NCBI GenBank assembly: GCA_002473385.1
Contig: DKTR01000084.1
Location: 1-33,759 of the forward strand
DNA: 33,759 bases
Origin: Lachnospiraceae bacterium UBA7225
GTDB taxonomy: Bacteria; Bacillota; Clostridia; Lachnospirales; Lachnospiraceae
Direction: 5' to 3'
Of this stretch, positions 1 through 8,480 are shown piece after piece. A program made the position numbers and the translations under genes. Under the pieces are notes generated by a model. It made no database searches. It was given only the letters and a program-made list of their open reading frames with translations, and was not told the origin of the DNA. How positions within the stretch are numbered: position 1 is the stretch's first letter; each line of letters starts with the position of its first letter.

Positions 1-124
1 GGCGCACCCGGTTCTTCAGGCTGATTGCCTTTCCGACGTAGATGATCGCATCTTTTTCGTCGTGCATAATATAAACTCCCGGCTTTGCCGGGAGTTTTTT
101 TAATTCCTCTTGGATATCAAACAT
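1..124 (-). CDS. uvrC: Excinuclease ABC subunit C, N-terminal fragment (runs off the window)
   Basis: The first 41 codons of UvrC, the nuclease subunit that makes both incisions in UvrABC nucleotide excision repair. The visible protein begins MFDIQEELKKLPAKPGVYIM and continues to IIYVGKAISLKNRVR. This holds both halves of the GIY-YIG nuclease signature (GVY, then YVG) and the LPxxPGVY lead-in typical of UvrC. The ATG has a good Shine-Dalgarno (AAGGAGC) about 5 nt upstream. The gene lies 35 nt downstream of galE on the same strand and is probably cotranscribed with it. Codons about 10-17 form a perfect 11-bp hairpin, reported separately. The identification is firm although only the start of the gene is present. 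Confidence 0.93.
   Translation of the reverse strand, partial: MFDIQEELKKLPAKPGVYIMHDEKDAIIYVGKAISLKNRVR
73..101 (+). other. Terminator-like hairpin inside uvrC codons
   Basis: Perfect 11-bp inverted repeat (AAACTCCCGGC, loop TTT, GCCGGGAGTTT) followed on the plus strand by four more T. In shape it is an intrinsic terminator for plus-strand transcription, but it lies inside the conserved LPAKPGVY codons of uvrC. It may stop antisense transcripts, affect early uvrC translation, or simply reflect codon choice. Confidence 0.4.
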
Positions 125-159
125 AACTGCTCCTTATTTCGCAGTATATGCAGCACAGC

Positions 160-1176
160 TTAATCGGCATAACCGTTCGGATTGCTGCTCTGCCATCTCC
201 AGCTATCTGCACACATTTCCTCGATTCCCTTTTCTGCCACCCATCCAAGCTCTTCCTTTGCCTTCGTCGGATCCGCATAGCAGGTTGCAATATCGCCCGG
301 ACGGCGAGGCTTGATCACATATGGGAGTTCTTTGCCGCATGCCTTCTCAAATGCATGCAGCACATCCAGCACACTGTAGCCCTTTCCGGTGCCCAGGTTG
401 TAGATGCTCACCCCTTCCTTTTTCTGCAGCTTCTCGATAGCCTTTACATGACCCTTTGCCAGATCTACTACATGGATGTAGTCACGCACACCGGTGCCGT
501 CGTGCGTATCGTAATCGTTTCCGAACACGCCAAGTGCCTGCAGTTTACCGACTGCTACCTGTGCGATGTACGGCACCAGATTATTCGGGATGCCCTTCGG
601 GTCTTCACCGATCAGTCCGCTCTCATGCGCACCAATCGGATTGAAGTAGCGCAGAAGCACCACATTCCACTCCGGATCTGCCACGTTCAAATCTGTCAGT
701 ACCTGCTCCAGCATACCCTTCGTCTGACCATACGGGTTGGTGATCTTCCCCTTCGGGCACTCCTCCGTAATCGGCACGAACGCCGGATCGCCGTAAACCG
801 TAGCTGAAGAACTGAACACAATATTCTTCACACCATGCTTTCTCATAACGTCGCAGAGATTAAACGTGCCTGTCATATTGTTATGATAGTATTCCAGCGG
901 CTTTGCAACAGATTCCCCCACTGCCTTTAACCCTGCAAAATGGATGACCGATTCAATCTGTTCTTTATCAAATACTTCCGTCAATGCTTCCTTATCCAGC
1001 AGATCCACCTTATAGAATTTCAGCTTTTTCCCTGTAATCCGTTCAACACGCTCCAACGCCTTCTCGCTGGCATTATACAGATTATCTACTACGACAACCT
1101 CGTAGCCCTCATTCAACAGTTCTACACATGTGTGGCTTCCGATATAACCGGCTCCGCCTGTTACTAAAATAGCCAT
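160..1176 (-). CDS. galE: UDP-glucose 4-epimerase
   Basis: 338 residues, the normal GalE length. It interconverts UDP-glucose and UDP-galactose in the cytoplasm, serving the Leloir pathway and supply of galactosyl donors for surface glycans. The N-terminal GxxGxxG NAD motif (TGGAGYIG, residues 6-13) opens a Rossmann fold of the extended SDR family. The catalytic residues are visible at positions equivalent to E. coli GalE: Ser124 in FSSSATVYG, Tyr149 and Lys153 in YGQTK. The NNMTGT, RYFNPIGAH and GVRDYIHVVDLA blocks are also typical. The start has a strong Shine-Dalgarno (GGGAGGA). It follows a sugar nucleotidyltransferase gene and precedes uvrC, with a hairpin in the gap upstream. No defect is seen. 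Confidence 0.96.
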   Translation of the reverse strand: MAILVTGGAGYIGSHTCVELLNEGYEVVVVDNLYNASEKALERVERITGKKLKFYKVDLLDKEALTEVFDKEQIESVIHFAGLKAVGESVAKPLEYYHNNMTGTFNLCDVMRKHGVKNIVFSSSATVYGDPAFVPITEECPKGKITNPYGQTKGMLEQVLTDLNVADPEWNVVLLRYFNPIGAHESGLIGEDPKGIPNNLVPYIAQVAVGKLQALGVFGNDYDTHDGTGVRDYIHVVDLAKGHVKAIEKLQKKEGVSIYNLGTGKGYSVLDVLHAFEKACGKELPYVIKPRRPGDIATCYADPTKAKEELGWVAEKGIEEMCADSWRWQSSNPNGYAD

Positions 1177-1231
1177 TGGATCTTCCTCCCTGTTTTTCTT
1201 TTTGCAGTTTATCTGTCTCTTCCTGCAAAAT

Positions 1232-1268
1232 AAGTATATACCATTTTTATGGAAAATGGTATATACTT
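1232..1268. terminator. AT-rich 16-bp hairpin between the nucleotidyltransferase gene and galE
   Basis: A perfect stem (AAGTATATACCATTTT pairing with AAAATGGTATATACTT) around a 5-nt loop. Flanking T-rich tracts occur on both sides, better on the plus strand than on the minus strand. In the minus direction it lies just after the nucleotidyltransferase stop codon and ahead of the galE ribosome binding site, so it may be a partial terminator or attenuator separating the two genes. The low GC content of the stem makes strong termination uncertain. Confidence 0.5.
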
Positions 1269-1281
1269 TTCTAATTTCTTT

Positions 1282-2202
1282 TTATTCCCACAGTTTCTCC
1301 GGATACAGCCCTGCTTTCTTTAAATTGCGCAGCGCCTGCACGACTACCGGCTTATCCTCCTTGTAGGTAACGCCATACCAGCGGTCCTTCGTCTCCAGCA
1401 CCTGCACAGATGCCTTGCCTGCCTTAAGAAGGTCGTCTACGGCAAACGGAAGGAAATACTCGCATTTTAAAGGATTTACCGGCAAACTTTCCTGCAGGAA
1501 GCGCGGAAACCCGTCTTTGAGTTCCTGCAGCATGCTGCGGCCAAAGCCCCACATGTTCATAGATACAATACTGCCTGCCGGAATGACATTCCAGGTTGCC
1601 CCGTCGTCCTCCGTATATGCCGTCTCATTGCCGCGGCGCTCAATACGCGTGCGCTCATGAATATCTGTCAGATAACCGTTCTCGTCTGTCACACAGATGC
1701 CACGCGCAACGTGACCGTTCTCTGTCAGCGTATTTTCCAGAATATAGCCTACCATGGCATAACGGTATTTTTCATCATCCTCATGGGTCGTCAGATAATC
1801 GTACATCATGCGGTAAGCATTAACACCGTAATAATCGTCCGCATTAATTACCGCGAACGGTCCATCAATACAGTCCATAGCAGAAAGCACTGCCTGTCCG
1901 GTTCCAAAAGGCTTCACACGCCCCTCCGGCACGGAAAAACCCTCAGGCAGATCTGTCAGACGCTGATAAGCATACGCCACCTCCACCTGTTTTTCCATGC
2001 GGTCACCGATGCACGCTTTAAAATCCGCCTCATTTTCCTCTTTGATAATAAACACTACCTTCTCAAATCCGGCGCGGACCGCATCATAAATGGAAAAGTC
2101 CATAATGATATGTCCCTGCTCGTCAACCGGATCGATCTGCTTGAGACCACCATAACGGCTCCCCATTCCTGCTGCCATAATTACCAGTGTCGGTTTGTTC
2201 AT
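1282..2202 (-). CDS. Sugar-phosphate nucleotidyltransferase (NDP-sugar pyrophosphorylase family)
   Basis: 306 residues. The N-terminus carries the nucleotidyltransferase signature AAGMGSRYGGLKQ (about residues 10-22), with the GxGxR and distal K pattern that binds NTP. VINADDYYG (about 118-126) supplies the metal-binding aspartates. These features place it in the GT-A fold NTP_transferase family, whose members join an NTP to a sugar-1-phosphate. The fine specificity cannot be read from sequence. Its position directly upstream of galE suggests UTP:hexose-1-phosphate uridylyltransferase-type work feeding UDP-glucose or UDP-galactose, which is inference. The start is ATG with the Shine-Dalgarno AAGGAGGA 5-6 nt upstream. 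It follows the amidase gene by 51 nt. Confidence 0.85.
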   Translation of the reverse strand: MNKPTLVIMAAGMGSRYGGLKQIDPVDEQGHIIMDFSIYDAVRAGFEKVVFIIKEENEADFKACIGDRMEKQVEVAYAYQRLTDLPEGFSVPEGRVKPFGTGQAVLSAMDCIDGPFAVINADDYYGVNAYRMMYDYLTTHEDDEKYRYAMVGYILENTLTENGHVARGICVTDENGYLTDIHERTRIERRGNETAYTEDDGATWNVIPAGSIVSMNMWGFGRSMLQELKDGFPRFLQESLPVNPLKCEYFLPFAVDDLLKAGKASVQVLETKDRWYGVTYKEDKPVVVQALRNLKKAGLYPEKLWE

Positions 2203-2253
2203 AATATCCTCCTTCTGACATCTGCCGGGTCTTTTCCCTGCTCTGCCATTTTA

Positions 2254-3591
2254 TTATTTACGGTTGGTGCATACACCGATAGAATTAAACTTATATACCT
2301 TCCCGCTAATGCGCTTCTTTGTGTTGACATAAGCATAGCCGTCCTGACCGATATAATAATACTTCTTATTGATCCTCAGCCATTTGCTCTTCACCTGCGC
2401 ACCATCCGAGCTGCGGAAATACATCTTCCTGCCGCTGGCAAGCTTCACCCATTTTTTTTGCATCACTCCGGTGACCGGATGGAAGTAATACTTCTGCTTT
2501 CCAATCTTTTTCAGTCCTTTATATGCCCTGCCGCTTGTTGGACTGAAATAATACATCCTGCCATCAATCATCTGCCATCCTGTCCGGAGGAGCCCATTGC
2601 TGCCGGCATAATAATGCCTGCCCCTGTATTCCACAAGACCGGTCTGACGCACACCATTTTCATCGGTAATATACATCTTCTTACCTATCTTGAACGGTCC
2701 GGTCTTTAAGTAACCATTGGCATCAAAATAATAGTATTTTGAATTGATCTTCTTCCACTTATTCTTTACTTTTACATCGTTTATGTAGTAGCACTTCTTT
2801 CCGTTTTCCGTCTGCCAGCCATTCTTTACAACAGGCGCCGGATCCGGAGCTGTTCCAGTCTTTTTCAGTCCGTAATACCGTGCAATTCCGGCGGCATCTG
2901 CAACGCCTAATTTCTTCAGCTTTGCCTCACTGCTCAGGAAATTGATGCAGTCGCTGCGGTTATCAAGAAAGCAATGCTCAATAATCATGCTTGGAAGGCG
3001 GTATGTACCGACGCCCTTCTTTTTACCGATAGCAGTTTTAATGGTTTCATTCTGCTTTTTCATTCCGTACAGGATAATGCCAAGCTCGTCATCATACAGA
3101 AAGCCGCGGTTTTTCACACCCACACTGCCTTGAAGCTGCGCAAGGATAACTTTTGCAAGCGCCTGTGACTCCGATGCCTCCGCATAAGGATAGCCGGACA
3201 GCGACGGCACCATAGCAAGCGCACCGCTTATTTTTCCTTTGCCGCCGCTATTTAAATGAATGCTCACCAGCGCGTCTGCCTTTTGGCTTTTTGCAAACTT
3301 CACACGCATCTCACGATCCATAGTGACCATGTTCGTTGTGCGCGTCATATAGACGGTAACGCCGCTGTAGGTCTCCAGCTCCGCCTTCGCGTACTGGGCA
3401 ATCTTCAGGTTCAGAAACTCCTCGTAATAATTCACGCCATTCCAGGTACTGTGCGCACCGCTCTCCGTGCCGCCATGTCCCGGGTCAATCACAATTACAA
3501 TATTTTCCGCCTTCACCTGCCCTGCCGGAAGCGCAAGAAATACAAACAGCAGCGCCAGAATGCCCAGGCTCTTTTTCATAAATTTACTCAT
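2254..3591 (-). CDS. Secreted N-acetylmuramoyl-L-alanine amidase with choline-binding-type repeats
   Basis: 445 residues. A signal peptide (MSKFMKK, hydrophobic stretch, then PAGQVKA cleavage region near residue 28) sends it out of the cell. Residues about 32-245 are an Amidase_3 zinc amidase, which cuts the bond between MurNAc and the stem peptide. Visible zinc and catalytic residues (numbered from the upstream GTG) are His40 in DPGHGG, Glu58/59, His113 in SIHLNSG and Glu206 in IIEHCFLDN. The C-terminal ~190 residues form about nine repeats of roughly 20 residues with the pattern W/L..I..KYYY....G, resembling choline-binding cell-wall repeats, so this half anchors it to the wall. I chose the ATG at 3591 because GAGGG lies 7 nt upstream; the GTG three bases earlier is possible. 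It lies downstream of ftsZ, beyond a terminator, suggesting its own promoter, which I could not identify. Confidence 0.92.
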   Translation of the reverse strand: MSKFMKKSLGILALLFVFLALPAGQVKAENIVIVIDPGHGGTESGAHSTWNGVNYYEEFLNLKIAQYAKAELETYSGVTVYMTRTTNMVTMDREMRVKFAKSQKADALVSIHLNSGGKGKISGALAMVPSLSGYPYAEASESQALAKVILAQLQGSVGVKNRGFLYDDELGIILYGMKKQNETIKTAIGKKKGVGTYRLPSMIIEHCFLDNRSDCINFLSSEAKLKKLGVADAAGIARYYGLKKTGTAPDPAPVVKNGWQTENGKKCYYINDVKVKNKWKKINSKYYYFDANGYLKTGPFKIGKKMYITDENGVRQTGLVEYRGRHYYAGSNGLLRTGWQMIDGRMYYFSPTSGRAYKGLKKIGKQKYYFHPVTGVMQKKWVKLASGRKMYFRSSDGAQVKSKWLRINKKYYYIGQDGYAYVNTKKRISGKVYKFNSIGVCTNRK

Positions 3592-3663
3592 CACTTATCC
3601 CTCATACCCGATCCTATGCTTTACTATCACTTTCCCCAAAAACATATTCTTATAAAAATGTGC

Positions 3664-3703
3664 AAAAAAGGCAAGACTGCCGCCTCTTCTGCGCAGCCCT
3701 GCC
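3664..3703 (-). terminator. Intrinsic terminator after ftsZ
   Basis: On the minus strand, 10 nt after the ftsZ stop codon, GGCAGG...CTGC pairs with GCAG...CTTGCC and is followed by TTTTTT. A GC-rich stem with a U-tract is the classic intrinsic terminator form. It closes the division cluster and separates the amidase gene from it. Confidence 0.85.
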
Positions 3704-3713
3704 TGTCCTGCTT

Positions 3714-4898
3714 TTATCTTCTCTTTAAGAAATCCGGAATCTGAATGTCTCTCTCCTGCACTTTTCCTTCCGGCGCGCGCAGCCTGCCTGCAGAGGAAGA
3801 ACCACTGTTGTTCAGCCCGGCAAGCGGTGTCGGTGTACGCATTCCAGACGGCATTTCTGTTCTGGTGGTATTTGCCTGGTAATTAAAATCGGGAACGATT
3901 CTTCTGCCAGTACCTGTTTTCTTCGGAGCCGCCTCCTGCTCCGTTTTCTCTTCGTTCAATCCGGTAGCGATCACGGTGATACTTGCCTCATCGGCATATG
4001 TATCATCATACATAGCACCGAAGATGATATTTGCGTTTTCGCCTGCCATTTCCTGTACATAGCTTGCCGCGTCATTGGCATCCATAAGGGAAATATCGCC
4101 GGAAATATTGATGATAACGTGGGATGCTCCGCTGATGGTCGTCTCAAGCAGCGGACTGGATACCGCCTGTTTTACTGCTTCAAGCGCCTTGTCATCTCCC
4201 TTTGCCTGTCCGATTCCGATGTGGGCAATGCCTTTATCTGTCATAACAGTCTGTACATCCGCGAAATCCAGATTGATCAGCGCGGGTAAGTTGATAAGAT
4301 CCGTGATGCCCTGTACCGCCTGCTGCAGCACTTCATCCGCCTTCTTCAGCGCCTCCGGCATGGTGGTACGCCTGTCCACGATCTCCAGAAGCTTATCGTT
4401 CGGAATAACGATCAGTGTATCTACATTTTCTTTTAATTTCTCAATGCCGGCAAGCGCATTGTTCATACGTGTCTTTGCCTCAAAGCGGAAAGGCTTTGTA
4501 ACAACGCCAACTGTAAGGATACCCATCTCTTTTGCGAGACCTGCCACTACAGGAGCCGCACCGGTACCGGTTCCGCCGCCCATACCACAGGTAACGAATA
4601 CCATATCTGCACCTGTGATTGCCTGCTTGATCTCCTCTGTGCTCTCTTCCGCTGCCTGCTGCCCAACCTGCGGCTTTGCTCCTGCGCCAAGTCCTTTGGT
4701 TACTTTTTCTCCGATCTGTATCGTATGCGGTGCACGGCAAAGATCCAGCGCCTGTTTATCTGTATTGATGGCGATAAATTCCACACCGGCAATCGCCTCG
4801 TCTACCATTCTATTGACTGCATTTCCGCCTGCGCCGCCGACTCCGATGACAATAATCTTTGCCGCAGACTCTGCTTCATTTGACATAATCTCTAACAA
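3714..4898 (-). CDS. ftsZ: Cell division protein FtsZ
   Basis: 394 residues. FtsZ is the tubulin-like GTPase that polymerises into the division ring at midcell. The GTP-binding tubulin signature GGGTGTG is at about 107-113, the N-terminal nucleotide contact VIGVGGAGGNAVNRM at about 17-31, and the T7 synergy loop NLDFADV at about 209-215. A variable linker rich in T, P, S and G follows residue ~325. The C-terminal peptide IQIPDFLKRR is the conserved tail that binds membrane tethers and SepF-type partners. The start is TTG: GGAGG lies 7 nt upstream, and the resulting MLEI start matches the usual FtsZ N-terminus. An ATG four codons later sits too far from the Shine-Dalgarno. The gene has its own promoter and a terminator after it. 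No ftsA is adjacent. Confidence 0.98.
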   Translation of the reverse strand: MLEIMSNEAESAAKIIVIGVGGAGGNAVNRMVDEAIAGVEFIAINTDKQALDLCRAPHTIQIGEKVTKGLGAGAKPQVGQQAAEESTEEIKQAITGADMVFVTCGMGGGTGTGAAPVVAGLAKEMGILTVGVVTKPFRFEAKTRMNNALAGIEKLKENVDTLIVIPNDKLLEIVDRRTTMPEALKKADEVLQQAVQGITDLINLPALINLDFADVQTVMTDKGIAHIGIGQAKGDDKALEAVKQAVSSPLLETTISGASHVIINISGDISLMDANDAASYVQEMAGENANIIFGAMYDDTYADEASITVIATGLNEEKTEQEAAPKKTGTGRRIVPDFNYQANTTRTEMPSGMRTPTPLAGLNNSGSSSAGRLRAPEGKVQERDIQIPDFLKRR

Positions 4899-4955
4899 GG
4901 TATTTCCTCCTTCTTGTCCTCTGTCCTATGACAGTATTTTCCCACTATTTCTTCT

Positions 4956-4984
4956 ATAATATAAGTTTTCGTGCAATTTATCAA
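4956..4984 (-). promoter_or_regulatory. Sigma-A type promoter of ftsZ
   Basis: Minus-strand TTGATA, 17-nt spacer, TATTAT, with the -10 about 57 nt upstream of the ftsZ TTG. Hexamers and spacing are close to consensus, and the element lies in the 124-nt gap between ftsQ and ftsZ. ftsZ can therefore be transcribed independently of the long upstream operon. Confidence 0.75.
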
Positions 4985-5022
4985 GTATTTTTTGAATGTT
5001 TTTTGTGCGGGCTTCACAGATT

Positions 5023-6084
5023 CTATTGATTTAAGATATACGCGCCCGTATATGGGTCAATGTAGCCATAGCCGTCACTGATAATCTGCCCGTCATCGCC
5101 AAGGTACGGCTTATCAAGATTTGTGGTAACATTGCCCGCCTCGTCGGTATAGATCTGGTTGCCGCTGGCATCGCTTGAGAATCTGCCGGGGTCCTCCACA
5201 TATCCGCTGCCGCCGCTGTCCGCGGAATTTTCCGGAGCTGCATTCTCACTGTCAGACTGCACAATCTCACCTGCTTCGTTTGTTTCCGCTTCCGGCTCCT
5301 CTGCAGACTTATTCAGATTGATAATCAGCTCCTCTTCCTCCCCGCCGCGCTCTCCCGGAACAAAACGGACGGAAGTGATCTCCGGCGTATAGGTTTCCAT
5401 ATGAAGTGTACCGGACATTCCTTCCATCTGCGGGTAAATAGCAGCGAGTTCCTCCAGCTTTTGCTCCATGTACGAGGTATCTCCCATCAGCACCCTGCTC
5501 CCGCCAAAATATAGAATCAGCTTCTGCTGCTCGTCATAATGAATCTCATCTGGTATTGGACCGCTCTGATGCAGCGCACGGGCATTCGAAATAATGTCGT
5601 TTAAAAAAGTCTCATCCGCCACCGGCAGCGCCTCACCGACCACCGGCTGCCCGATAGAAACCCCGGAAACCGGCGGAATACCCTCCCGCTCTTCACCAGA
5701 GATCTCCACCACGTTCCCGTCTATATCAAAATAAACCCTGGAACCGGAAAACATCAGATAGCCGGCAATCGTTTTCTCATACACCCGTATCTGCACATGC
5801 CACGGCTCTTCCATGGTCACCTCCACCGCGTTCAGAAATGGCAGTTCTTCTGCTGTCGCCGGATCGCTGTACTTCCAGATAAGGTAAATCGTATTTTCCG
5901 CCAGCGAATCTGACATTACCATTTTCCGGATTTCCTCCGCCGAGTAGAACTCATTGCCGGTCACATCCACCGTGCGGATGTGAAACAGCCCAAAAATCAC
6001 CGCAAAGCCAATAACAACTACAGCAAAAAAAACCAGCAGTGGCAGCTTCAGTAGATTCCGTTTTTTCCTCCTCTGCAGTTCCAT
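5023..6084 (-). CDS. ftsQ: Cell division protein FtsQ/DivIB with a long acidic extracellular tail
   Basis: 353 residues from the ATG at 6084. It is a bitopic division protein that links the FtsL/DivIC coiled-coil complex to the septal synthases. Order: a short basic cytoplasmic segment (RRKKR), one membrane helix (about residues 11-34), a POTRA domain beginning HIRTVDVTGNEFYSAEEI, then the FtsQ beta domain to about residue 250. The last ~90 residues are low-complexity, rich in E, S, G, D and Y and ending in YIDPYTGAYILNQ; this makes it longer than many homologues. I chose the ATG because AGAGG is 9 nt upstream. A TTG two codons earlier leaves only 3 nt to the Shine-Dalgarno. The Shine-Dalgarno overlaps the murA stop codon, indicating translational coupling. 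Confidence 0.88.
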   Translation of the reverse strand: MELQRRKKRNLLKLPLLVFFAVVVIGFAVIFGLFHIRTVDVTGNEFYSAEEIRKMVMSDSLAENTIYLIWKYSDPATAEELPFLNAVEVTMEEPWHVQIRVYEKTIAGYLMFSGSRVYFDIDGNVVEISGEEREGIPPVSGVSIGQPVVGEALPVADETFLNDIISNARALHQSGPIPDEIHYDEQQKLILYFGGSRVLMGDTSYMEQKLEELAAIYPQMEGMSGTLHMETYTPEITSVRFVPGERGGEEEELIINLNKSAEEPEAETNEAGEIVQSDSENAAPENSADSGGSGYVEDPGRFSSDASGNQIYTDEAGNVTTNLDKPYLGDDGQIISDGYGYIDPYTGAYILNQ

Positions 6085-6097
6085 GCTCAAACACCTC

Positions 6098-7351
6098 TCA
6101 TAGTTCTTTTATATCCGCCCCAAGACCAGAAAGGTCACGGCAGATATCCTCATAGCCTCTTTTTATAAAATGACTGCCAAGAATGACGGTCTCCCCCTCT
6201 GCCATCAGACCCGCCGCCACAAGCGCCGCGCCTCCGCGCAGCTCCTGTGCCCGCACAATGCCACCCTTCAGCCTGTTCTTCCCTTTTATTACGGCCGACT
6301 GCCCATCTACGGCAATCTCTGCCCCCATTTTTCGCAGCTCCTCTGCAATCAGAAATCGTGATTCAAAGAGCCGCTCCTCAATTCTGCTCTCCCCGTCTGC
6401 TCCGGTCAGAAAAACCATAAGCTGTGACTGCAGATCCGTCGGGAACCCCGGATAAGGTTCTGTCTGCACAGAGGGCACCGGAAGATGTGCCTCTCCCGCA
6501 TTCATGCAGATGGCATCCCGCAGAATTTTCACTTCCGCACCGGTTTTCTGCAGAACCGCAGTCAGCGCTCCAAGATGCCCCGGACAGATGCCGCGCACAG
6601 AGATATTCCCTCTGGTGCCCGCCGCAGCAAGCAGATATGTACCGGCGACGATCCGGTCCGGCATTAATGTATACTGCGAATCCTGCAGACAGGTCACACC
6701 GGTGATCGTCAGCCTCCTTCTGCCAATCCCTTCGATTCTGGCACCCTTCTGATTTAAAAAGCGGCAAAGCTCCGCAATTTCCGGCTCCGTGGCACAGCCC
6801 TCAAGCACTGTCGTTCCCTTTGCAAGAACCGCCCCAAGGATCGCATTCTCAGTTGCCCCCACACTTGGAAACGCAAGCTGCAGATTACATCCCTGAAGCT
6901 GTGTGTCAGCATATACCCCGATACCTTTCTCTTCCGGACAAACCACCGCTCCCAGGCGCTCAAAGACCTGCAGATGCAGATCAATCGGGCGCTGGCCGAT
7001 CGTACAGCCACCCGGATAAGGCAGACGCGCACAGCCGCATCTTCCGAGAAGGCTTCCCATCAGAAGCACGGAAGCGCGCAGCATGGTCGCAAACTGCGGC
7101 GCAACGCAAAACGCAGAAAGCTCCCGCGCGTCAATGATCAGCGTTCCGCCCTCGCGCCGTACCATGCAGCCGAGCCCGCGCAGAATCTCACTCATATATT
7201 CCACATCCAGAATCTGCGGACAGCGGTGAAGTACCGTCGTTCCTCTGTGAAGCACTGCTGCCGCCATCAGCGGCAGAGCTGCATTCTTCGATCCCTGTAT
7301 TATCACTTCTCCGCATAGCGGAATGTTGCCCCTGGTCTGTATCCGATCCAC
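6098..7351 (-). CDS. murA: UDP-N-acetylglucosamine 1-carboxyvinyltransferase
   Basis: 417 residues. MurA performs the first committed step of peptidoglycan precursor synthesis, transferring enolpyruvate from PEP to UDP-GlcNAc in the cytoplasm. The active-site cysteine is present (Cys116 in GGCTIGQRPIDLH), so the fosfomycin-sensitive form is expected. The substrate-binding Lys22-Asn23 pair sits in GSKNAALP, and the C-terminal RGYEDI block carries the conserved arginine. The start is GTG, with GGAGG 7 nt upstream. It lies between ftsW and ftsQ. In many Firmicutes clusters murG stands at this point, and here it is missing. Many Firmicutes carry two MurA paralogues; only one is visible in this window. 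Confidence 0.95.
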   Translation of the reverse strand: MDRIQTRGNIPLCGEVIIQGSKNAALPLMAAAVLHRGTTVLHRCPQILDVEYMSEILRGLGCMVRREGGTLIIDARELSAFCVAPQFATMLRASVLLMGSLLGRCGCARLPYPGGCTIGQRPIDLHLQVFERLGAVVCPEEKGIGVYADTQLQGCNLQLAFPSVGATENAILGAVLAKGTTVLEGCATEPEIAELCRFLNQKGARIEGIGRRRLTITGVTCLQDSQYTLMPDRIVAGTYLLAAAGTRGNISVRGICPGHLGALTAVLQKTGAEVKILRDAICMNAGEAHLPVPSVQTEPYPGFPTDLQSQLMVFLTGADGESRIEERLFESRFLIAEELRKMGAEIAVDGQSAVIKGKNRLKGGIVRAQELRGGAALVAAGLMAEGETVILGSHFIKRGYEDICRDLSGLGADIKEL

Positions 7352-7382
7352 ACCCTTACCTCCGCACTATACAACACATACG

Positions 7383-8480
7383 TTAGTATATGCCGGAGTT
7401 TCCTTTTTGCCACCTGCTGACGGAAAGCGCCAGCCCCATTTCCGCAAGAAGGAATAATACAGACGTACCGCCATAGCTGATAAATGGCAGCGTGATACCG
7501 GTATTCGGGATCGTATTTGTTACAACCGCAACGTTTAAAATTACCTGAATTGCAATATGCCCCATAATTCCGGCACAGATCAGCGCGCCGAACAGATCGG
7601 GCGCATGCGTGGCGATTACCATAAACCGCCAGAGCATCAGCAGAAAAATAAACAGCAGAAGCAGCGCGCCCATCAGCCCGAGTTCCTCACAGATGATGGA
7701 GAAAATCATATCGTTCTGCGCTTCGGGTACAAACCCCAGCTTCTGCAGACTCTCGCCCAGCCCTCTGCCAAACAGACCGCCTGAGCCGATAGCATACAGC
7801 CCCTGAATGGTCTGGAAGCCCTTTTCATAAGCCTCCGGATTACGCCAGATGGCAAGTCTCTCCAGGCGGTACTGCTCCATGCTCAGAAAAACAGCAATAA
7901 AACCGATGCCCGTCAGCCCGATCCACACAAACTGCAGATATTTCGGATTCGAGACAAACGCCAGAATCACAGCGATTCCCAGAATAATGATCGCCGTACT
8001 CAGATTGTTTGTGCCGACCAGTGCCACGATCGGCAGCACCAGCACCACGACACCGAGAAGCAGAGCAATGCTCCCCTGCTTTTTTCTGCGGGTGCTGATG
8101 ATGTAAGCAAGAAACAGAATCACTGCCGGTTTTGCAAATTCCGAGGGTTGAAACGAGAGCGGTCCCAGTGAGAGCCAGCGCTTCGACCCGTTGTAGGAAT
8201 CACCAACCAGCAATACAGCACCCGATAACGCCAGGGATGCCAGATAGCCCCAGACGGCAAATCTGGAAAATATATGGTAGTCCATGCGTGAAATAATCCC
8301 CATGACGATCAGCCCGAGCACCGTAGCAAATAATTGTTTTTTGAAGTAATAGCCGGCATCCAGAAAGCGGACCCTGCCATTGTATGCGCTTGTACTTTTC
8401 AGCGTTACCAGCCCGAAAATGACCAGGGCAAGCACAATTATCAGCAGTGTGTAGTCCAGATTTTTCTTTTCTGAATGCAA
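7383..8480 (-). CDS. ftsW: SEDS-family peptidoglycan polymerase FtsW
   Basis: 365 residues from the TTG at 8480. SEDS proteins polymerise glycan strands from lipid II with a partner class B PBP. Around ten hydrophobic helices are visible. Diagnostic blocks are QPSEFAKPAVILFLAYI, the loop containing NDMIFSIICEELG with the conserved catalytic aspartate, and NTGITLPFISYGGTS near the C-terminus. The start was chosen because GGAG lies 7 nt before this TTG. An upstream ATG at 8579 would add 33 residues with no membrane or family character. Its place between murD and murA in the division cluster favours FtsW (or its sporulation form SpoVE) over RodA. Confidence 0.9.
   Translation of the reverse strand: MHSEKKNLDYTLLIIVLALVIFGLVTLKSTSAYNGRVRFLDAGYYFKKQLFATVLGLIVMGIISRMDYHIFSRFAVWGYLASLALSGAVLLVGDSYNGSKRWLSLGPLSFQPSEFAKPAVILFLAYIISTRRKKQGSIALLLGVVVLVLPIVALVGTNNLSTAIIILGIAVILAFVSNPKYLQFVWIGLTGIGFIAVFLSMEQYRLERLAIWRNPEAYEKGFQTIQGLYAIGSGGLFGRGLGESLQKLGFVPEAQNDMIFSIICEELGLMGALLLLFIFLLMLWRFMVIATHAPDLFGALICAGIMGHIAIQVILNVAVVTNTIPNTGITLPFISYGGTSVLFLLAEMGLALSVSRWQKGNSGIY

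Noticed and set aside
1657..2709. Open frame of 350 codons on the plus strand
   Set aside because: Crosses antisense over two unrelated real genes; a chance frame.
2254..2830. Repetitive DNA at the end of the amidase gene as a possible repeat array
   Set aside because: The repetition is at protein level (cell-wall-binding repeats); the DNA copies are diverged and are not CRISPR or tandem repeats.
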